Part shown: positions 33,007 to 43,705 of the stretch, piece after piece
How the letters are laid out: the number at the start of each line of letters is the position of its first letter
Position numbering within the stretch: position 1 is the first letter of the stretch
Assembly: GCF_042435035.1 (NCBI RefSeq)
Contig: NZ_JBHMQT010000018.1
Span: 1-64,000 of the forward strand
DNA length: 64,000 nt
From: Sphaerimonospora cavernae
GTDB taxonomy: Bacteria > Actinomycetota > Actinomycetes > Streptosporangiales > Streptosporangiaceae
Reading direction: 5' to 3'
Position numbers and translations under genes: made by a program
Notes under the pieces: generated by a model
Database searches by the model: none
What the model saw: the letters and a program-made list of their open reading frames with translations, nothing else
Told to the model about the DNA's origin: nothing

Positions 33007-34416
33007 TCAGAGGCGGCCGGCGGCTTTGAGGGCTAGGTAGGTGTCGGCCAGGGCGGGGGCGATGTCCTCGGGGAGCGCGTCCACGACCTCGACGCCGTGT
33101 CCGCGCAGCAGTGCGGTGATCCTGCGTCGCTCCCCGCGCAGCCGTTCGGCCGCGGCCGCGTCATACACGCGCTCGGCCGTGCCCCGGCCGGACGCCATCG
33201 CGGCCACCCGGGGGTCGGCGACGGCGGCGAGCAGGACGAGGTGGCGGGACGAGAGCTGGGGCAGCACCGGCAGCAGGCCTTCCTCCAGCGCGGCCGGGTT
33301 GAGGTCGGTGAGCAGCACCACCAGGCAGCGGCGGCCGGCCCTGGCCAGCACGGCCGACACCATGCCGGACGCGTCGGACTCGACGAGCTCCGCCTCGATC
33401 GGCGCCATGACGTTGACCAGTGAGGAGAGCAACTCGGTCCGGGACGCCCCGGACAGCGACGCGCGGACCTTCCGGTCGTAGGCGAGGAAGTCGACCCGGT
33501 CACCGGCGCGGGAGGCGAGCGCGGCCAGGAGCAGCGCGGCGTCCATCGACCAGTCCAACCTCGGCCACCCCGCTTCGGGACGACCCGCGAGATCCGCCGC
33601 CGAAGGCCCGTCCTGCCCCGCTTGACGGCCGTCGGACTTCCCGTGGCCCGTCGATGGTTCACCGGCGAGCGGGATCGGTGCGACACCGACACGGCCCGCG
33701 GACGTACGCCCCGTGTCGAGGACGATCAGCACCCGCCGGTCGCGCTCGGGCCGCCAGGTCCGTACGACCACGTCGGCACGCCTGGCGGTGGCCCGCCAGT
33801 CGATCGACCTGACATCGTCGCCGACCACGTACTCTCTGAGCGAGTCGAACTCGGTGCCCTGGCCGCGCACCAGTGCGGGATGGTTGCCCTCGAGCTCCTG
33901 CAGCCTCGCCAGCCTGCTGGGCAGATGTCTGCGGCTGAGGAACGGCGGCAGCACCCGGACCGACCACGGCACCCGGTGGGCGCCCTGCCGCCCGGCAAGG
34001 CCGAGCGGCCCGAGCGAGCGGACCGTCACGGTGACCGCCTCGCGGTCGCCCCGCCTGGTCGGAGTCAGCGTCGTGATCAGTCGCCGCCGTTCGCCGCTCG
34101 GCACCGCGAACCGCACCTGGCGGGGCCTCGCCCCCGCCGAGGGCGGCCATGCGTCGCGCAGCACACCCCGGACCCGGCGGCTGCCGGGGTTCTCCACGAT
34201 CAGGCCGATCTCGGTCGACCGGCCGAGCCGTACCAACCGTTCGCCGTCCCGGCCGAGCCGCAGCGCGCGCACGCTGCCGGCGAGCAGCAGGTCGATCACG
34301 ATGAGCGCGGCGATCAGCATCGCGAACCCGGCCACGGCGAGTCCCGGCCGCGGCGCGAACAGCACCGCGACGGCGCTCAGCGCGGCGAGCAGGCCAGCGC
34401 GTCCGGTCAGCGCCAC
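33007..34416 (-). CDS. DUF58-domain protein
   Basis: 469 residues. It opens MALTGRAGLLAALSAVAVLF with two N-terminal membrane helices, then a beta-sandwich region and the DUF58 core with FDSLREYVVGDDVRSIDWRATARRADVVVR, followed by a von Willebrand A-like fold (VLIVLDTGRTSAG). Such proteins are encoded with MoxR ATPases and are thought to work with them in protein maturation. The frame extends to a TTG at 34488. I use the GTG ending at 34416 because homologues begin MALTGR; neither start has a good ribosome-binding site. The gap to moxR contains the phased array. Confidence 0.85.
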   Translation of the reverse strand: MALTGRAGLLAALSAVAVLFAPRPGLAVAGFAMLIAALIVIDLLLAGSVRALRLGRDGERLVRLGRSTEIGLIVENPGSRRVRGVLRDAWPPSAGARPRQVRFAVPSGERRRLITTLTPTRRGDREAVTVTVRSLGPLGLAGRQGAHRVPWSVRVLPPFLSRRHLPSRLARLQELEGNHPALVRGQGTEFDSLREYVVGDDVRSIDWRATARRADVVVRTWRPERDRRVLIVLDTGRTSAGRVGVAPIPLAGEPSTGHGKSDGRQAGQDGPSAADLAGRPEAGWPRLDWSMDAALLLAALASRAGDRVDFLAYDRKVRASLSGASRTELLSSLVNVMAPIEAELVESDASGMVSAVLARAGRRCLVVLLTDLNPAALEEGLLPVLPQLSSRHLVLLAAVADPRVAAMASGRGTAERVYDAAAAERLRGERRRITALLRGHGVEVVDALPEDIAPALADTYLALKAAGRL

Positions 34417-34455
34417 GACGCCGCGGTTCCGGTCGTTACGGCTGCCGCCTCCTGG

Positions 34456-34573
34456 TGCATGATCACGAACTCCATCTCCGCGGGTCAAGGCTATTGCATG
34501 CGATTATCTGCAAGATCACGCACAAGAAAAGGCCTGGTCGTGGCGTTTCCTGCGAGCAACTGCAAGATCACGG
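34456..34573 (+). repeat. Phased intergenic element array, three copies, between moxR and DUF58
   Basis: Cores start at 34456 (TGCATGATCACG), 34509 (TGCAAGATCACG) and 34561 (TGCAAGATCACG), spacings 53 and 52 bp. The third has the full form, CTGCGAG then CAAC (34550-34560). The second has ATGCGATTATC before its core. A spacer motif CCTGGTC lies near the middle between copies two and three. Copies point against operon transcription, as in the fbi array. A G-rich tract follows the last copy. Confidence 0.88.
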
Positions 34574-34586
34574 GGGGTGGCGGGGG

Positions 34587-35666
<1,080 letters not shown>

Positions 35667-35674
35667 TGGTGCGG

Positions 35675-36931
35675 TCAAGAGTCTCGAACCTGCCTTTCGA
35701 GTCTGTCGAGGTGTTCGGCGAGCGCCACCAGGCCGGCGTCGTCCGTCGGCGCCGGGCCGTACAGCGCGGCCCACACCTGCTGGAGATCCTCCCCGGCCCG
35801 TACGGCGACGGCCGCCGCGACCTCGTCGGGCGCCGCGGTGGCGGGCAGTCCGAGGCGCGGGGTGATCCGGTCGGCGGCAGCGGCCCGCAGCGCGAGCGCG
35901 GCTCGGTCACGTGCCCGTCTGGCCCGATAGAGCCGCCCACGTCCCTCCACGGTCTCGGACGCCCGCACGATCACGGGAAGGCGCTCGACCACGACCGGGC
36001 CGAGCCTGCGCCCGCGCCACACGGCGACCAGGGCCACCGCGACGACAAGCTGAAAGACCGCCCAGTTGACGCCGTCCGGAACGAGGCCGCCGAGCGACCG
36101 CGCCTCCGTGGGGTCGTCTGATCCGGATCCATCCGTACCCGGGTCAGCGGCGCCCGGGGGAACGAGCCAGACCAGCCGCCGTTTCGCCCCGGCCAGGTTG
36201 ATCGCGAGCGCGGCGTTGCCGTCCTCCGAGAGCCGGAGGTTGGTCATGAAGTCTCCGTCGCCGACCACGGTGATCGTGCGCCCGTCCAGGACGTACCGGA
36301 CCAGGGTCGGGTTCCCGGCGGCGGGATAGCAGCCGATGGACCCGGCCGGCCCGGTGAACGAAATGCCGCCCAGGTACGCGCTGCCGGCCCGGGTCGCCTC
36401 GCGCAGCCCGCACTCCGGGTCGCGGGACCTGGTCCGTGTGCCGCGCTTCTTGGGCGTGACCCCGCTCGCGAGGATGTCCAGGTGCGCCGCCCGACCTACG
36501 ATCAGGCGGTCGGCCGGGGATGCGGCCAGCCGCCTCGCCCCCGTCGCGGTCACCTCGCCGGCTTCGGTGACGAGGAGCAGGCTGTCGGAGCCGGCCCGGG
36601 CCAACGCGGCCGAGACGCTGTCGACGCGCTCGACGGCGACACCGTGATCCGCGAGCACGTCGGCGAGGGCCCGGGCGCCCGCCAGGGACGTGTCGGCGGG
36701 ATCCAGGTAGTGGCCGCCAGCCTCGCCGGACGGCGTCAGCAGTACGGGCACCACGGCGGCCGCCACCACGATGATCCCCACCAGCAGGACCCCGCGCAGC
36801 CGACGCCATCGCCCGGTCTTCACCACGGCCGTTCCCGCCGTCGCCGGCGGTACGGTCCGCGTCGCGTCTCCCGCCTCGGGCCGCGCCGACCGGCCGGCCG
36901 GCGCGGTGTGCTCGCTCGTCCGGGTGCTCAC
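35675..36931 (-). CDS. DUF4350-domain membrane protein
   Basis: 418 residues. One helix (about 46-66), then an extracytoplasmic domain of about 220 residues (LDPADTSLAGARALADVLADHGV, with FMTNLRLSEDGNAALAINL near its end), a second helix (AVFQLVVAVALVAVW) and a cytoplasmic helical tail. It is the third gene of the operon: it overlaps DUF4129 by GTGA and moxR starts 8 nt after it. The operon is conserved in Streptomyces. The function is unknown; it is presumed part of the MoxR/DUF58 membrane assembly. Confidence 0.85.
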   Translation of the reverse strand: MSTRTSEHTAPAGRSARPEAGDATRTVPPATAGTAVVKTGRWRRLRGVLLVGIIVVAAAVVPVLLTPSGEAGGHYLDPADTSLAGARALADVLADHGVAVERVDSVSAALARAGSDSLLLVTEAGEVTATGARRLAASPADRLIVGRAAHLDILASGVTPKKRGTRTRSRDPECGLREATRAGSAYLGGISFTGPAGSIGCYPAAGNPTLVRYVLDGRTITVVGDGDFMTNLRLSEDGNAALAINLAGAKRRLVWLVPPGAADPGTDGSGSDDPTEARSLGGLVPDGVNWAVFQLVVAVALVAVWRGRRLGPVVVERLPVIVRASETVEGRGRLYRARRARDRAALALRAAAADRITPRLGLPATAAPDEVAAAVAVRAGEDLQQVWAALYGPAPTDDAGLVALAEHLDRLERQVRDS

Positions 36932-37650
36932 GTGGCCGCGTCCAGCGAGATGCGGGCCTTGCGGAGGCTGTCGTCGAGAGCGGTGAGGGTGAGATATGCC
37001 TGCCGCGTCCCCGGCACGTCGCCGTACGCGATGTCGTCGAAGACGCGCGCCGCCTGCCGCAGCGCGGCGGCGTGTGACGGCAGCGCCGTGCCCGCCGTCT
37101 CGGCGAGCTCCATCGCGGTACGGCCGGGCAGCGGGCTGACGATGGCGCGTTCCTCGAGGTCGCGGGCGATCGCGCGGAGCCGCTCCTGGACGGCCGCGCG
37201 CCAGTTCCCGTCGGCGGCGTGCCGCCCCGCCGCGGCCCGGTGCTCGGCGGCGGTCAGCTCCGCCTGGTCGAAGACCGCGCCCTCACCGGTACGGCCGCCG
37301 CGCGCCATCCGCCGCAGGGCCCACAGCAGCAGCGCCGCCAGGACGACGAGGATCACCACGATGACGATGAGCGACATGACGCCGCCCGCCGAGTTCGTTC
37401 CGGCGTCGAGCAGATCGCCCAGGAACTCGTCGAACTTCCGCCAGAGCCAGTCGACCGGCGACTCCTGCTCGTAGCCCGACCGCAGCAGCTTCCCCTCCGC
37501 CTCCTGCCGAGCCTGGTCGCGTCCGATGTCGACGGGGGGCCCGATCGGCGACGCGATCGGCGACGCGAACGGCGACGCGGTCAGCGGCCCGACCAGTGAC
37601 ACGAACAGCGGCACGACCGCCGACAGGACTGCCGACGGGGCCGGCGTCAC
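36928..37650 (-). CDS. DUF4129-domain membrane protein
   Basis: 240 residues. An N-terminal signal-like stretch is followed by imperfect ASPIASP repeats, a soluble segment (YEQESPVDWLWRKFDEFLGDLL), one membrane helix (about 91-112, MSLIVIVVILVVLAALLLWAL) and a cytoplasmic DUF4129 helical domain with GNWRAAVQERLRAIARDLEER and TAMELAETAG. DUF4129 is often fused to transglutaminase-like proteins in MoxR loci. Start overlaps the previous stop, end overlaps the next start. Confidence 0.85.
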   Translation of the reverse strand: MTPAPSAVLSAVVPLFVSLVGPLTASPFASPIASPIGPPVDIGRDQARQEAEGKLLRSGYEQESPVDWLWRKFDEFLGDLLDAGTNSAGGVMSLIVIVVILVVLAALLLWALRRMARGGRTGEGAVFDQAELTAAEHRAAAGRHAADGNWRAAVQERLRAIARDLEERAIVSPLPGRTAMELAETAGTALPSHAAALRQAARVFDDIAYGDVPGTRQAYLTLTALDDSLRKARISLDAAT

Positions 37651-39068
37651 GGTCGGGGCCCCTGATATGGCGGCCCTTCATACGGCGGCGATCCGGCGGT
37701 CGCCGCCTGGGCGGCGTTCGACGGGTGCCACAGGTCGTCGACGCTCGCGTGCACCCACCCCTGCGCCTGGTTCTGCGCGGCCGCGGTCTGCAACACGAGG
37801 TCGAACGCCTCGGCCCGCATCCGCCGGTCGGCGTACAGCAGGCCGTTGACCCCCGCCTGGAACGGATATGTGATCATCGAACCGAGGACGCCGCCGATGG
37901 CCACCAGCAGAGCTCCCAAGATCGCCGACGCCGTCGTGCCCTCACCCAAGAACCCGAGCAGGGTCCCGGCGAGGCTGAAGGGGAACGAAAGCACCCCGCT
38001 GACCACTCCGACGAGCAGCGTGGTCAGCAGCAGGATGCCGAGCACCCGCCACGAATCACCCTTCACCAGCCGCCACGACCGGCGCATCGAATCGGTCACG
38101 CCGAGCCCTTCCAGCACGACGGAGGGGGCGGCCAGGGCGAGTTTCGTCTGGAAGAACAGCACGTAGGGGAGGTAGAGCACGATGAACAGCAGTATGAAGA
38201 GGAACAGCGCCCCCAACGAGGAACCGCTCAGGTCATCGAGCGAGCCGCCCATGCCGAGCGCCACGAACGTCGCGATGGCCACCAGCAGCGGAGTTAGGAG
38301 GATGAGCCCCTGGAGCAGGACCAGCCCGAGCAGGGCGGGCACCCTCGACCTCGCCAGCCGCCACGCCTCGCCGGCCGTGATGCGCCCGCCGAAGACGGCG
38401 CGGCCGAGCACCCGGGTGAGGATGCCGGTGAGGATCGTGGTCGCGAAGAACGAGATGACGAGGGAGACCAGTGTGCCGACGAGTTGGGCGACCTGCCCGG
38501 AGGGCAGGGTCCCCGCCGTCTCGACGGCGTCCATTCCGCCATTGAACGTGCCGTAGTCCCGCAGGACGATCCCCTGGCCGACCGCGACCGGGATCGTGCT
38601 GATCGCGGCCACGACGGCCGAGAGGCCCAGCGTCGCCTTCGGATTGGACCGGATCAGCTTGATCGAGCCGTCGAGGATGTCGCCCAGGGCCAGCGGGCGC
38701 AGCGGAATGATGCCGGGCCGGGGCGCCTGAGGCGGCGGGCGGAAGCCGTACGGCCCGGACTGGCCCCCGTACTGCTGCCCGCCGTAGCCGTACGGACCGG
38801 GTCCCTGCCCGTACGGCGACTGCCCGTACGACTGCTGGTTGTACGGCGGCTGCTGGTTGTACGGCGGCTGCTGGGGGCCGGGACCGCCCGGGTAGGGGGC
38901 GTCGGGGTGGGGGTTGCCCGAGTGAGGGTTGCCGGGGTCGGGGGAGGCGCCCGGCCGTTCCTGACCGCCCGGCGAAGCCCAGGAGGCGGCGGCTCCGCCG
39001 TACGGCGGAGGTTGTTCGGCCGCCCAGCCGGACGGTTCGTCGGAGGTGGGATCGGGGGCGTCTGTCAT
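37647..39068 (-). CDS. Polytopic membrane protein with Tyr/Gly/Gln-rich N-terminus
   Basis: 473 residues, the first gene of the MoxR operon. Residues 1-125 are low complexity (QPPYNQQPPYNQQSYGQS, YGYGGQQYGGQSG). The rest has about six long helices and resembles the membrane domain found beside glycerophosphodiester phosphodiesterases (RPLALGDILDGSIKLIRSNPKATLGL, SWRLVKGDSWRVLGILLLTTLLVG). No phosphodiesterase active site is present. The frame is open to 39656, but the ATG ending at 39068 starts the recognisable protein, and the upstream part is antisense to the mtrA region. Confidence 0.8.
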   Translation of the reverse strand: MTDAPDPTSDEPSGWAAEQPPPYGGAAASWASPGGQERPGASPDPGNPHSGNPHPDAPYPGGPGPQQPPYNQQPPYNQQSYGQSPYGQGPGPYGYGGQQYGGQSGPYGFRPPPQAPRPGIIPLRPLALGDILDGSIKLIRSNPKATLGLSAVVAAISTIPVAVGQGIVLRDYGTFNGGMDAVETAGTLPSGQVAQLVGTLVSLVISFFATTILTGILTRVLGRAVFGGRITAGEAWRLARSRVPALLGLVLLQGLILLTPLLVAIATFVALGMGGSLDDLSGSSLGALFLFILLFIVLYLPYVLFFQTKLALAAPSVVLEGLGVTDSMRRSWRLVKGDSWRVLGILLLTTLLVGVVSGVLSFPFSLAGTLLGFLGEGTTASAILGALLVAIGGVLGSMITYPFQAGVNGLLYADRRMRAEAFDLVLQTAAAQNQAQGWVHASVDDLWHPSNAAQAATAGSPPYEGPPYQGPRP

Positions 39069-39240
39069 GTCCCAATCCTGGCATGATGTACGGCCAGCCG
39101 CACGGCGATGCAGCGCCCGCCGAGACGTTCGGCCCCTCGTGGCCAGGGTTCCCCTGCGGCCCGGGTTCCCTCGCGACCCGAGCGCCCGGAGCGATGCGGC
39201 GGCCCAAGATCCAGGTCGAATGTCAAGGGAAAACCAAGAT

Positions 39241-39260
39241 CCTGACCGTATCCGGTCAGG
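39241..39260. other. Hairpin in the 334-bp gap upstream of mtrA
   Basis: CCTGACCG, TATC, CGGTCAGG is a perfect 8-bp stem. The whole gap 39069-39402 holds no gene. Besides this hairpin it has a possible -10 TAAACT (39287-39292) and the inverted repeat at 39313-39341. Confidence 0.5.
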
Positions 39261-39312
39261 TAATCGCGCATCCGTCGTTCTGGGCCTAAACTGCGTCCTC
39301 TGTGATGGTGGT

Positions 39313-39341
39313 GTTACCCCCAAGTGGCGACCACGGGTAAC
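39313..39341. promoter_or_regulatory. Candidate MtrA autoregulatory site
   Basis: GTTACCC (39313-39319) and GGGTAAC (39335-39341) are exact reverse complements 15 bp apart. GTTAC/GTAAC half-sites resemble reported MtrA-binding motifs, and the site lies 62 bp before mtrA. Known sites are often direct repeats, so this is tentative. Confidence 0.4.
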
Positions 39342-39402
39342 CTTCCTGTGAAACCCGTGACAATCACCCAAATCTCCCAAAGCGTAGAACGAATGAGGGG
39401 CC

Positions 39403-40080
39403 ATGAAAGGACGCGTGCTGGTCGTCGACGACGACGCCGCTCTCGCCGAGATGCTCGGCATCGTCTTGCGCGGGGAGGGTTTCGAACCGTCGTTCGTGTC
39501 CGATGGTGACAAGGCGCTGGACGCTTTCCGGGACACCCGGCCCGACCTCGTCCTGCTGGACCTGATGCTGCCCGGCGCCGACGGCATCGACGTCTGCCGC
39601 CGCATCCGCGCCGAGTCCGGGGTTCCCATCGTCATGCTGACGGCCAAGAGTGACACGATCGACGTGGTGCTCGGCCTGGAGTCCGGCGCCGACGACTACA
39701 TCATCAAGCCCTTCAAGCCCAAGGAGCTCGTGGCTCGCGTCCGCGCGCGGCTGCGCCGTACTGACGAGCCGACCCCGGAGATTCTGCAGATCGGCGACAT
39801 CACCATCGACGTGGCCGGCCACTCGGTGAAGCGGGGCGAGGAGACGATCAACCTCACGCCGCTGGAGTTCGACCTGCTGGTCGCGCTGGCCCGCAAGCCG
39901 CGCCAGGTGTTCACCCGCGAGGTGCTGCTCGAGCAGGTCTGGGGGTACCGGCATGCCGCCGACACCCGGCTGGTCAACGTGCACGTCCAGCGGCTCCGCG
40001 CGAAGATCGAGAAGGACCCCGAGCACCCTGAGATCGTGGTGACGGTCCGGGGTGTCGGCTACAAGGCCGGCCCGGCGTAA
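39403..40080 (+). CDS. mtrA: Response regulator MtrA
   Basis: 225 residues of the OmpR type. Receiver domain with phosphorylatable Asp53 (LVLLDLMLPGADG), acidic pair VVDDDA and KPF at the switch. The C-terminal winged helix has NLTPLEFDLLVALARKPRQV and ADTRLVNVHVQRLRAKIEKD. MtrA controls cell division, wall metabolism and, in Streptomyces, development. GAGGGG lies 3-8 nt before the ATG. mtrB follows after 15 nt. Confidence 0.97.
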   Translation: MKGRVLVVDDDAALAEMLGIVLRGEGFEPSFVSDGDKALDAFRDTRPDLVLLDLMLPGADGIDVCRRIRAESGVPIVMLTAKSDTIDVVLGLESGADDYIIKPFKPKELVARVRARLRRTDEPTPEILQIGDITIDVAGHSVKRGEETINLTPLEFDLLVALARKPRQVFTREVLLEQVWGYRHAADTRLVNVHVQRLRAKIEKDPEHPEIVVTVRGVGYKAGPA

Positions 40081-40095
40081 CACCTCACCTCCGGC

Positions 40096-41847
40096 ATGTC
40101 CGCCTCCGCCGCCAGGTCCCGCCGCCGGACCCCGGGCCAGATCGCCCGGGGGGTGCGCAGGCGCGCCCGCCGCGCGGCGGGCAGGTTGCGGCGGAGTTGG
40201 CGGCGCTCGCTGCAGTTCCGGGTGGTGACGAGCACGCTTGTGCTGTCGATGGCCGTCGTCGTGGTGCTGGGGGTGTTCCTCATGCAGTCGATCACGACGT
40301 CGGTGCTGCAGGGCGCCCTGCAGTCGGCCAGGGAGGAGGCACGGGCCAACGTCACGACCGCGATCGGCTACCTCACCCCGCCGTCGCCCGACCTGACCGA
40401 CGCGCTGCCGGACGGCGACGCGGAGGGGGAGGCCGGCGACCTGGTCGGGGAGGCGGTCGACGCGCTGGTCGATCGCTCTGGTGGGCGCTACGACATCGTC
40501 ACCTTCAATGAGAGCAAGGTGGGCCAGGCCCGGGCCACCGGCGCGATCGACTGGTCGAGCGTGCCCGACACGCTGCGCGCCAAGGTGCAGCGCAGTGAGG
40601 AGGGCGTGCTCGTCGAGCAGAACACGAAACTTCGCTATCTGGGCGACAAGCAGCGGGTGAGCGGCATCGTCATCGGCGCCAGGGTCAACGGGACCTACGA
40701 GATCTACCACCTCTTCCCGCTGGGTGAGGTGGAGACCACGCTTCTCGCCGTACAGCGCATTGTGATCGGCGCGGGCGCGGCGCTCGTACTGCTGCTCGCC
40801 GGGATCGCCTCCCTGGTCACCCGCCAGGTGGTCACTCCGGTGCGGCTCGCGCGGCAGGCGGCGGAACGGCTCGCCGCCGGGCGGCTGGAGGAGCGGCTCA
40901 AGGTGCGCGGGGAGGACGACCTCGCCCGGCTGGCCACCTCCTTCAACGAGATGGCGTCCAACCTCGCCCTGAAGATCCACCAGCTCGAGGAGCTGTCCCA
41001 GGTCCAGCGGCAGTTCGTCTCCGACGTCTCGCACGAGCTGCGCACCCCCCTGACCACCGTGCGCATGGCCGCCGACCTGCTCTACGAGAGCCGGGAGGAC
41101 TTCGATCCCGCGGCGGCGCGCTCTGCCGAGCTCATGCAGAACCAGCTCGAACGGTTCGAGTCGATGCTCGCCGACCTGCTGGAGATCAGCCGCCACGACG
41201 CGGGCGCGGCCACCCTCGATCTCGAGCCCGCCGACATGCGCGATGTCGTCCTGCGCGCGGTCGGCGACTCCGAGGCACTGGCCGAACGGCAGTCCACCAG
41301 GTTCGAGTTGCGCCTGCCCAGCGAGCCGTGCGTGGCCGAGGTCGACAGCCGCAGGGTCGAGCGGATCCTGCGCAATCTGCTGTTCAACGCCATCGAGCAC
41401 GGCGAGGGCAGGGACATCGTGGTCACCCTCGGCGCCGACCGCGACGCGGTGGCGGTGGCCGTACGGGACCACGGGGTGGGGCTCAAACCGGGCGAGGAGA
41501 TGATGGTCTTCGACCGGTTCTGGCGGGCCGATCCGTCGCGGGCCAGGACCATCGGCGGCACCGGGCTGGGGCTGGCCATCTCACGAGAGGACGCCATGCT
41601 GCACGGCGGCTGGCTGCAGGCGTGGGGATCGCCGGGCGAGGGCAGCCAGTTCCGCCTGTCGCTGCCCAGGGCGGCCGGGGCCCCGCTCAGGGGATCGCCG
41701 CTGCCGCTGGTGCCGCCTGAGGTGGAGATGCGGCGCTCGTGGCGGGGGCACGGCACCCCGGTCCTGGCCCCGGCCATCGGGGTGATCGCGGAGGTCGGCA
41801 TCGGGGTGCGGGAGACCTCGGACGCGGGCGGTTTCGATGTCTCCTAG
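40096..41847 (+). CDS. mtrB: Sensor histidine kinase MtrB
   Basis: 583 residues. The N-terminus is Arg-rich, then a membrane helix (about 44-66), an extracytoplasmic domain of about 150 residues, a second helix (about 221-241), HAMP, and the phosphoacceptor His in FVSDVSHELRTPLTTVRM (about 312). ATP-binding boxes are NLLFNAIEHGEG and GGTGLGLAISRED. It phosphorylates MtrA. The mtrA-mtrB-lpqB order is nearly universal in actinobacteria. The last 11 bases overlap lpqB. Confidence 0.97.
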   Translation: MSASAARSRRRTPGQIARGVRRRARRAAGRLRRSWRRSLQFRVVTSTLVLSMAVVVVLGVFLMQSITTSVLQGALQSAREEARANVTTAIGYLTPPSPDLTDALPDGDAEGEAGDLVGEAVDALVDRSGGRYDIVTFNESKVGQARATGAIDWSSVPDTLRAKVQRSEEGVLVEQNTKLRYLGDKQRVSGIVIGARVNGTYEIYHLFPLGEVETTLLAVQRIVIGAGAALVLLLAGIASLVTRQVVTPVRLARQAAERLAAGRLEERLKVRGEDDLARLATSFNEMASNLALKIHQLEELSQVQRQFVSDVSHELRTPLTTVRMAADLLYESREDFDPAAARSAELMQNQLERFESMLADLLEISRHDAGAATLDLEPADMRDVVLRAVGDSEALAERQSTRFELRLPSEPCVAEVDSRRVERILRNLLFNAIEHGEGRDIVVTLGADRDAVAVAVRDHGVGLKPGEEMMVFDRFWRADPSRARTIGGTGLGLAISREDAMLHGGWLQAWGSPGEGSQFRLSLPRAAGAPLRGSPLPLVPPEVEMRRSWRGHGTPVLAPAIGVIAEVGIGVRETSDAGGFDVS

Positions 41848-43636
41848 GTTCCCGAGGACCACCGCTACGGCCGCGGCGTTCGCCATACTCGCCGCGGGCA
41901 CCGGCTGCGCCACCGTGCCGACGAGCGGCAGTCCGCACCTCGTCGACGAGGACAGGGCGAGGGACACGCTGAGCCAGCAGTACGTCCGCCTGATCGCCGA
42001 GCCGCCGAAGAAGGACGCCTCGCCTGAGGACGTCGTCAAGGGTTTCCAGGCGGCCACCGCGAGCTTCGACGACCCCCGCCTGACCATGGCCAGGCGTTAC
42101 CTGACCGCCGACGCCTCCCAGAAGTGGAAACCCTGGAAGCAGACGAGGGTCTACGACGAGGGCAAGTTCTCGGGCCCGATCCGCTCGCTCAAAGACGCCA
42201 AGGACGCCACCGTCACGCTCAAGGGGACGGCCGTGGCCACCATCGGGTCGGAGGGTAACTACACCCCGGCCACCGGCATGGTGGAAGAAACGTTCCGTCT
42301 GGTCAGGGGGGATGACAAACAGTGGCGGATCGCCCAGCTGCCCGACGGGCGGCTGCTGTCCCGTCACGATCTCGAGCGAGCCTATCGCCGGGTGGACCTG
42401 TGCTTCCCCCCGGCGACCCCGGTCAACGGGCTCGTCGTCGACCGGGTGTGGGTGCCGATCATCCCGGGCAGGGGGCTGCCCGAGACCCGGGTCCGCCGGT
42501 TGCTCGCCGGTCCGAGCGAGTCGATCAGAGGCGCGGTCGCCACCGCCTTTCCCGGCGGCACGGAGCTCAACCGGATCACCGTCGAGGGCGGTGACACACT
42601 CGTCGTCGACTTCACCTCCGCGGTGGAGTCGGTCTCCGACAACGAGATCGATGCGATGAAGGCCCAACTCGTGTGGAGTCTGGGGGAACTGGCGACCGGC
42701 TTCACCGTCGAGATCCGGGTCAACGGCGAGCCCTTCCGCGGCATCGGCCTCCGCTTCAAGCTGCCGGACTACGCCCAGTTCGACCCGAATGTGGTCACAG
42801 CCCAGGCGCAGGTGTACTTCATGCGGGACGGCAAGTTGCACCGGGTGAAGGACAAGGGCGGCGGTGACCCGGTCCTGGGCGCCGCGGGCGAACAGGATGT
42901 CCAGTTCACCGCCCCTGCCGTCTCCGGGGACTACCAGCCCAGGATCGCCGCGCTGGTCAACGGCGACGGGGTCTACGTGACGGGTACGGCACAGGGCGGC
43001 AAGTGGCAGCGGTGGATCGCGGGCAGGGACCTCACCGGCCCCTCATGGGACCGCTATGGATCCGTGTGGGCCGCCGAGCCGGTCGGTGAGGGCAAGACCC
43101 GGGTGTGGCAGGCGACCCAGGGGCAGGCGCGGCGGGTGGGCATTCCCCCCGCTTTGGCGAACGGCCGCATGAACGCGTTCCGGGTGTCGCGTGACGGCAC
43201 TCGGGTAGCGGTGATCATGGACGAGGGGCGCGGCACCACGGTGAAGATCGGCACGATCTTCCGGATCGGCCGGCAGGTCAGAATCGACAACGTGCGGACG
43301 CTGGTCGAGGCCCAGGACCGTCAGAAGATCAAGGCCATCGCCTGGCGGGACGCCGCCGACCTGCTCGTGCTCTCCAAGGGCAAGGGCGGCCAGGATCTCG
43401 CCACCTGGTCTGTCATGGAGGGCAAGCCCGCCGAGGAACCGGCCATCAAGCTCGACGCCCAGGCCGAGATCGTCTCGATCGCCGGCGCCCCCGATCACGT
43501 GCTGGCCGGGACGGACATCGACAGGGGCGAGTCGGGTCCGGGACACGGTGAGGTGCGCACCTACAGCGGCGACAAGCGGGAATGGACCATGCTCGCCAAG
43601 GACGGCGCCGCCGACCCCGTCTACCCCCTCGGCTGA
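41837..43636 (+). CDS. lpqB: LpqB, MtrB-associated lipoprotein
   Basis: 599 residues. The signal peptide leads to Cys24 (AILAAGTGC), a lipobox with Gly rather than the usual Leu at -3 but followed by the typical ATVPTSGSP. A GerMN-type domain lies around VRRLLAGPSESIRGAVATAFPGGTEL, and the C-terminal half is a beta-propeller-like LpqB domain. In mycobacteria LpqB binds the extracytoplasmic part of MtrB and influences its activity. It starts inside the mtrB end. Confidence 0.95.
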   Translation: MSPRFPRTTATAAAFAILAAGTGCATVPTSGSPHLVDEDRARDTLSQQYVRLIAEPPKKDASPEDVVKGFQAATASFDDPRLTMARRYLTADASQKWKPWKQTRVYDEGKFSGPIRSLKDAKDATVTLKGTAVATIGSEGNYTPATGMVEETFRLVRGDDKQWRIAQLPDGRLLSRHDLERAYRRVDLCFPPATPVNGLVVDRVWVPIIPGRGLPETRVRRLLAGPSESIRGAVATAFPGGTELNRITVEGGDTLVVDFTSAVESVSDNEIDAMKAQLVWSLGELATGFTVEIRVNGEPFRGIGLRFKLPDYAQFDPNVVTAQAQVYFMRDGKLHRVKDKGGGDPVLGAAGEQDVQFTAPAVSGDYQPRIAALVNGDGVYVTGTAQGGKWQRWIAGRDLTGPSWDRYGSVWAAEPVGEGKTRVWQATQGQARRVGIPPALANGRMNAFRVSRDGTRVAVIMDEGRGTTVKIGTIFRIGRQVRIDNVRTLVEAQDRQKIKAIAWRDAADLLVLSKGKGGQDLATWSVMEGKPAEEPAIKLDAQAEIVSIAGAPDHVLAGTDIDRGESGPGHGEVRTYSGDKREWTMLAKDGAADPVYPLG

Positions 43637-43705
43637 GCTGTTTCCGCGCCGGGGCGCGCCCCGGGAGCAGGCTGTCTTGTCGGTGGCGGCTGGCACGGTA
43701 GGGCC

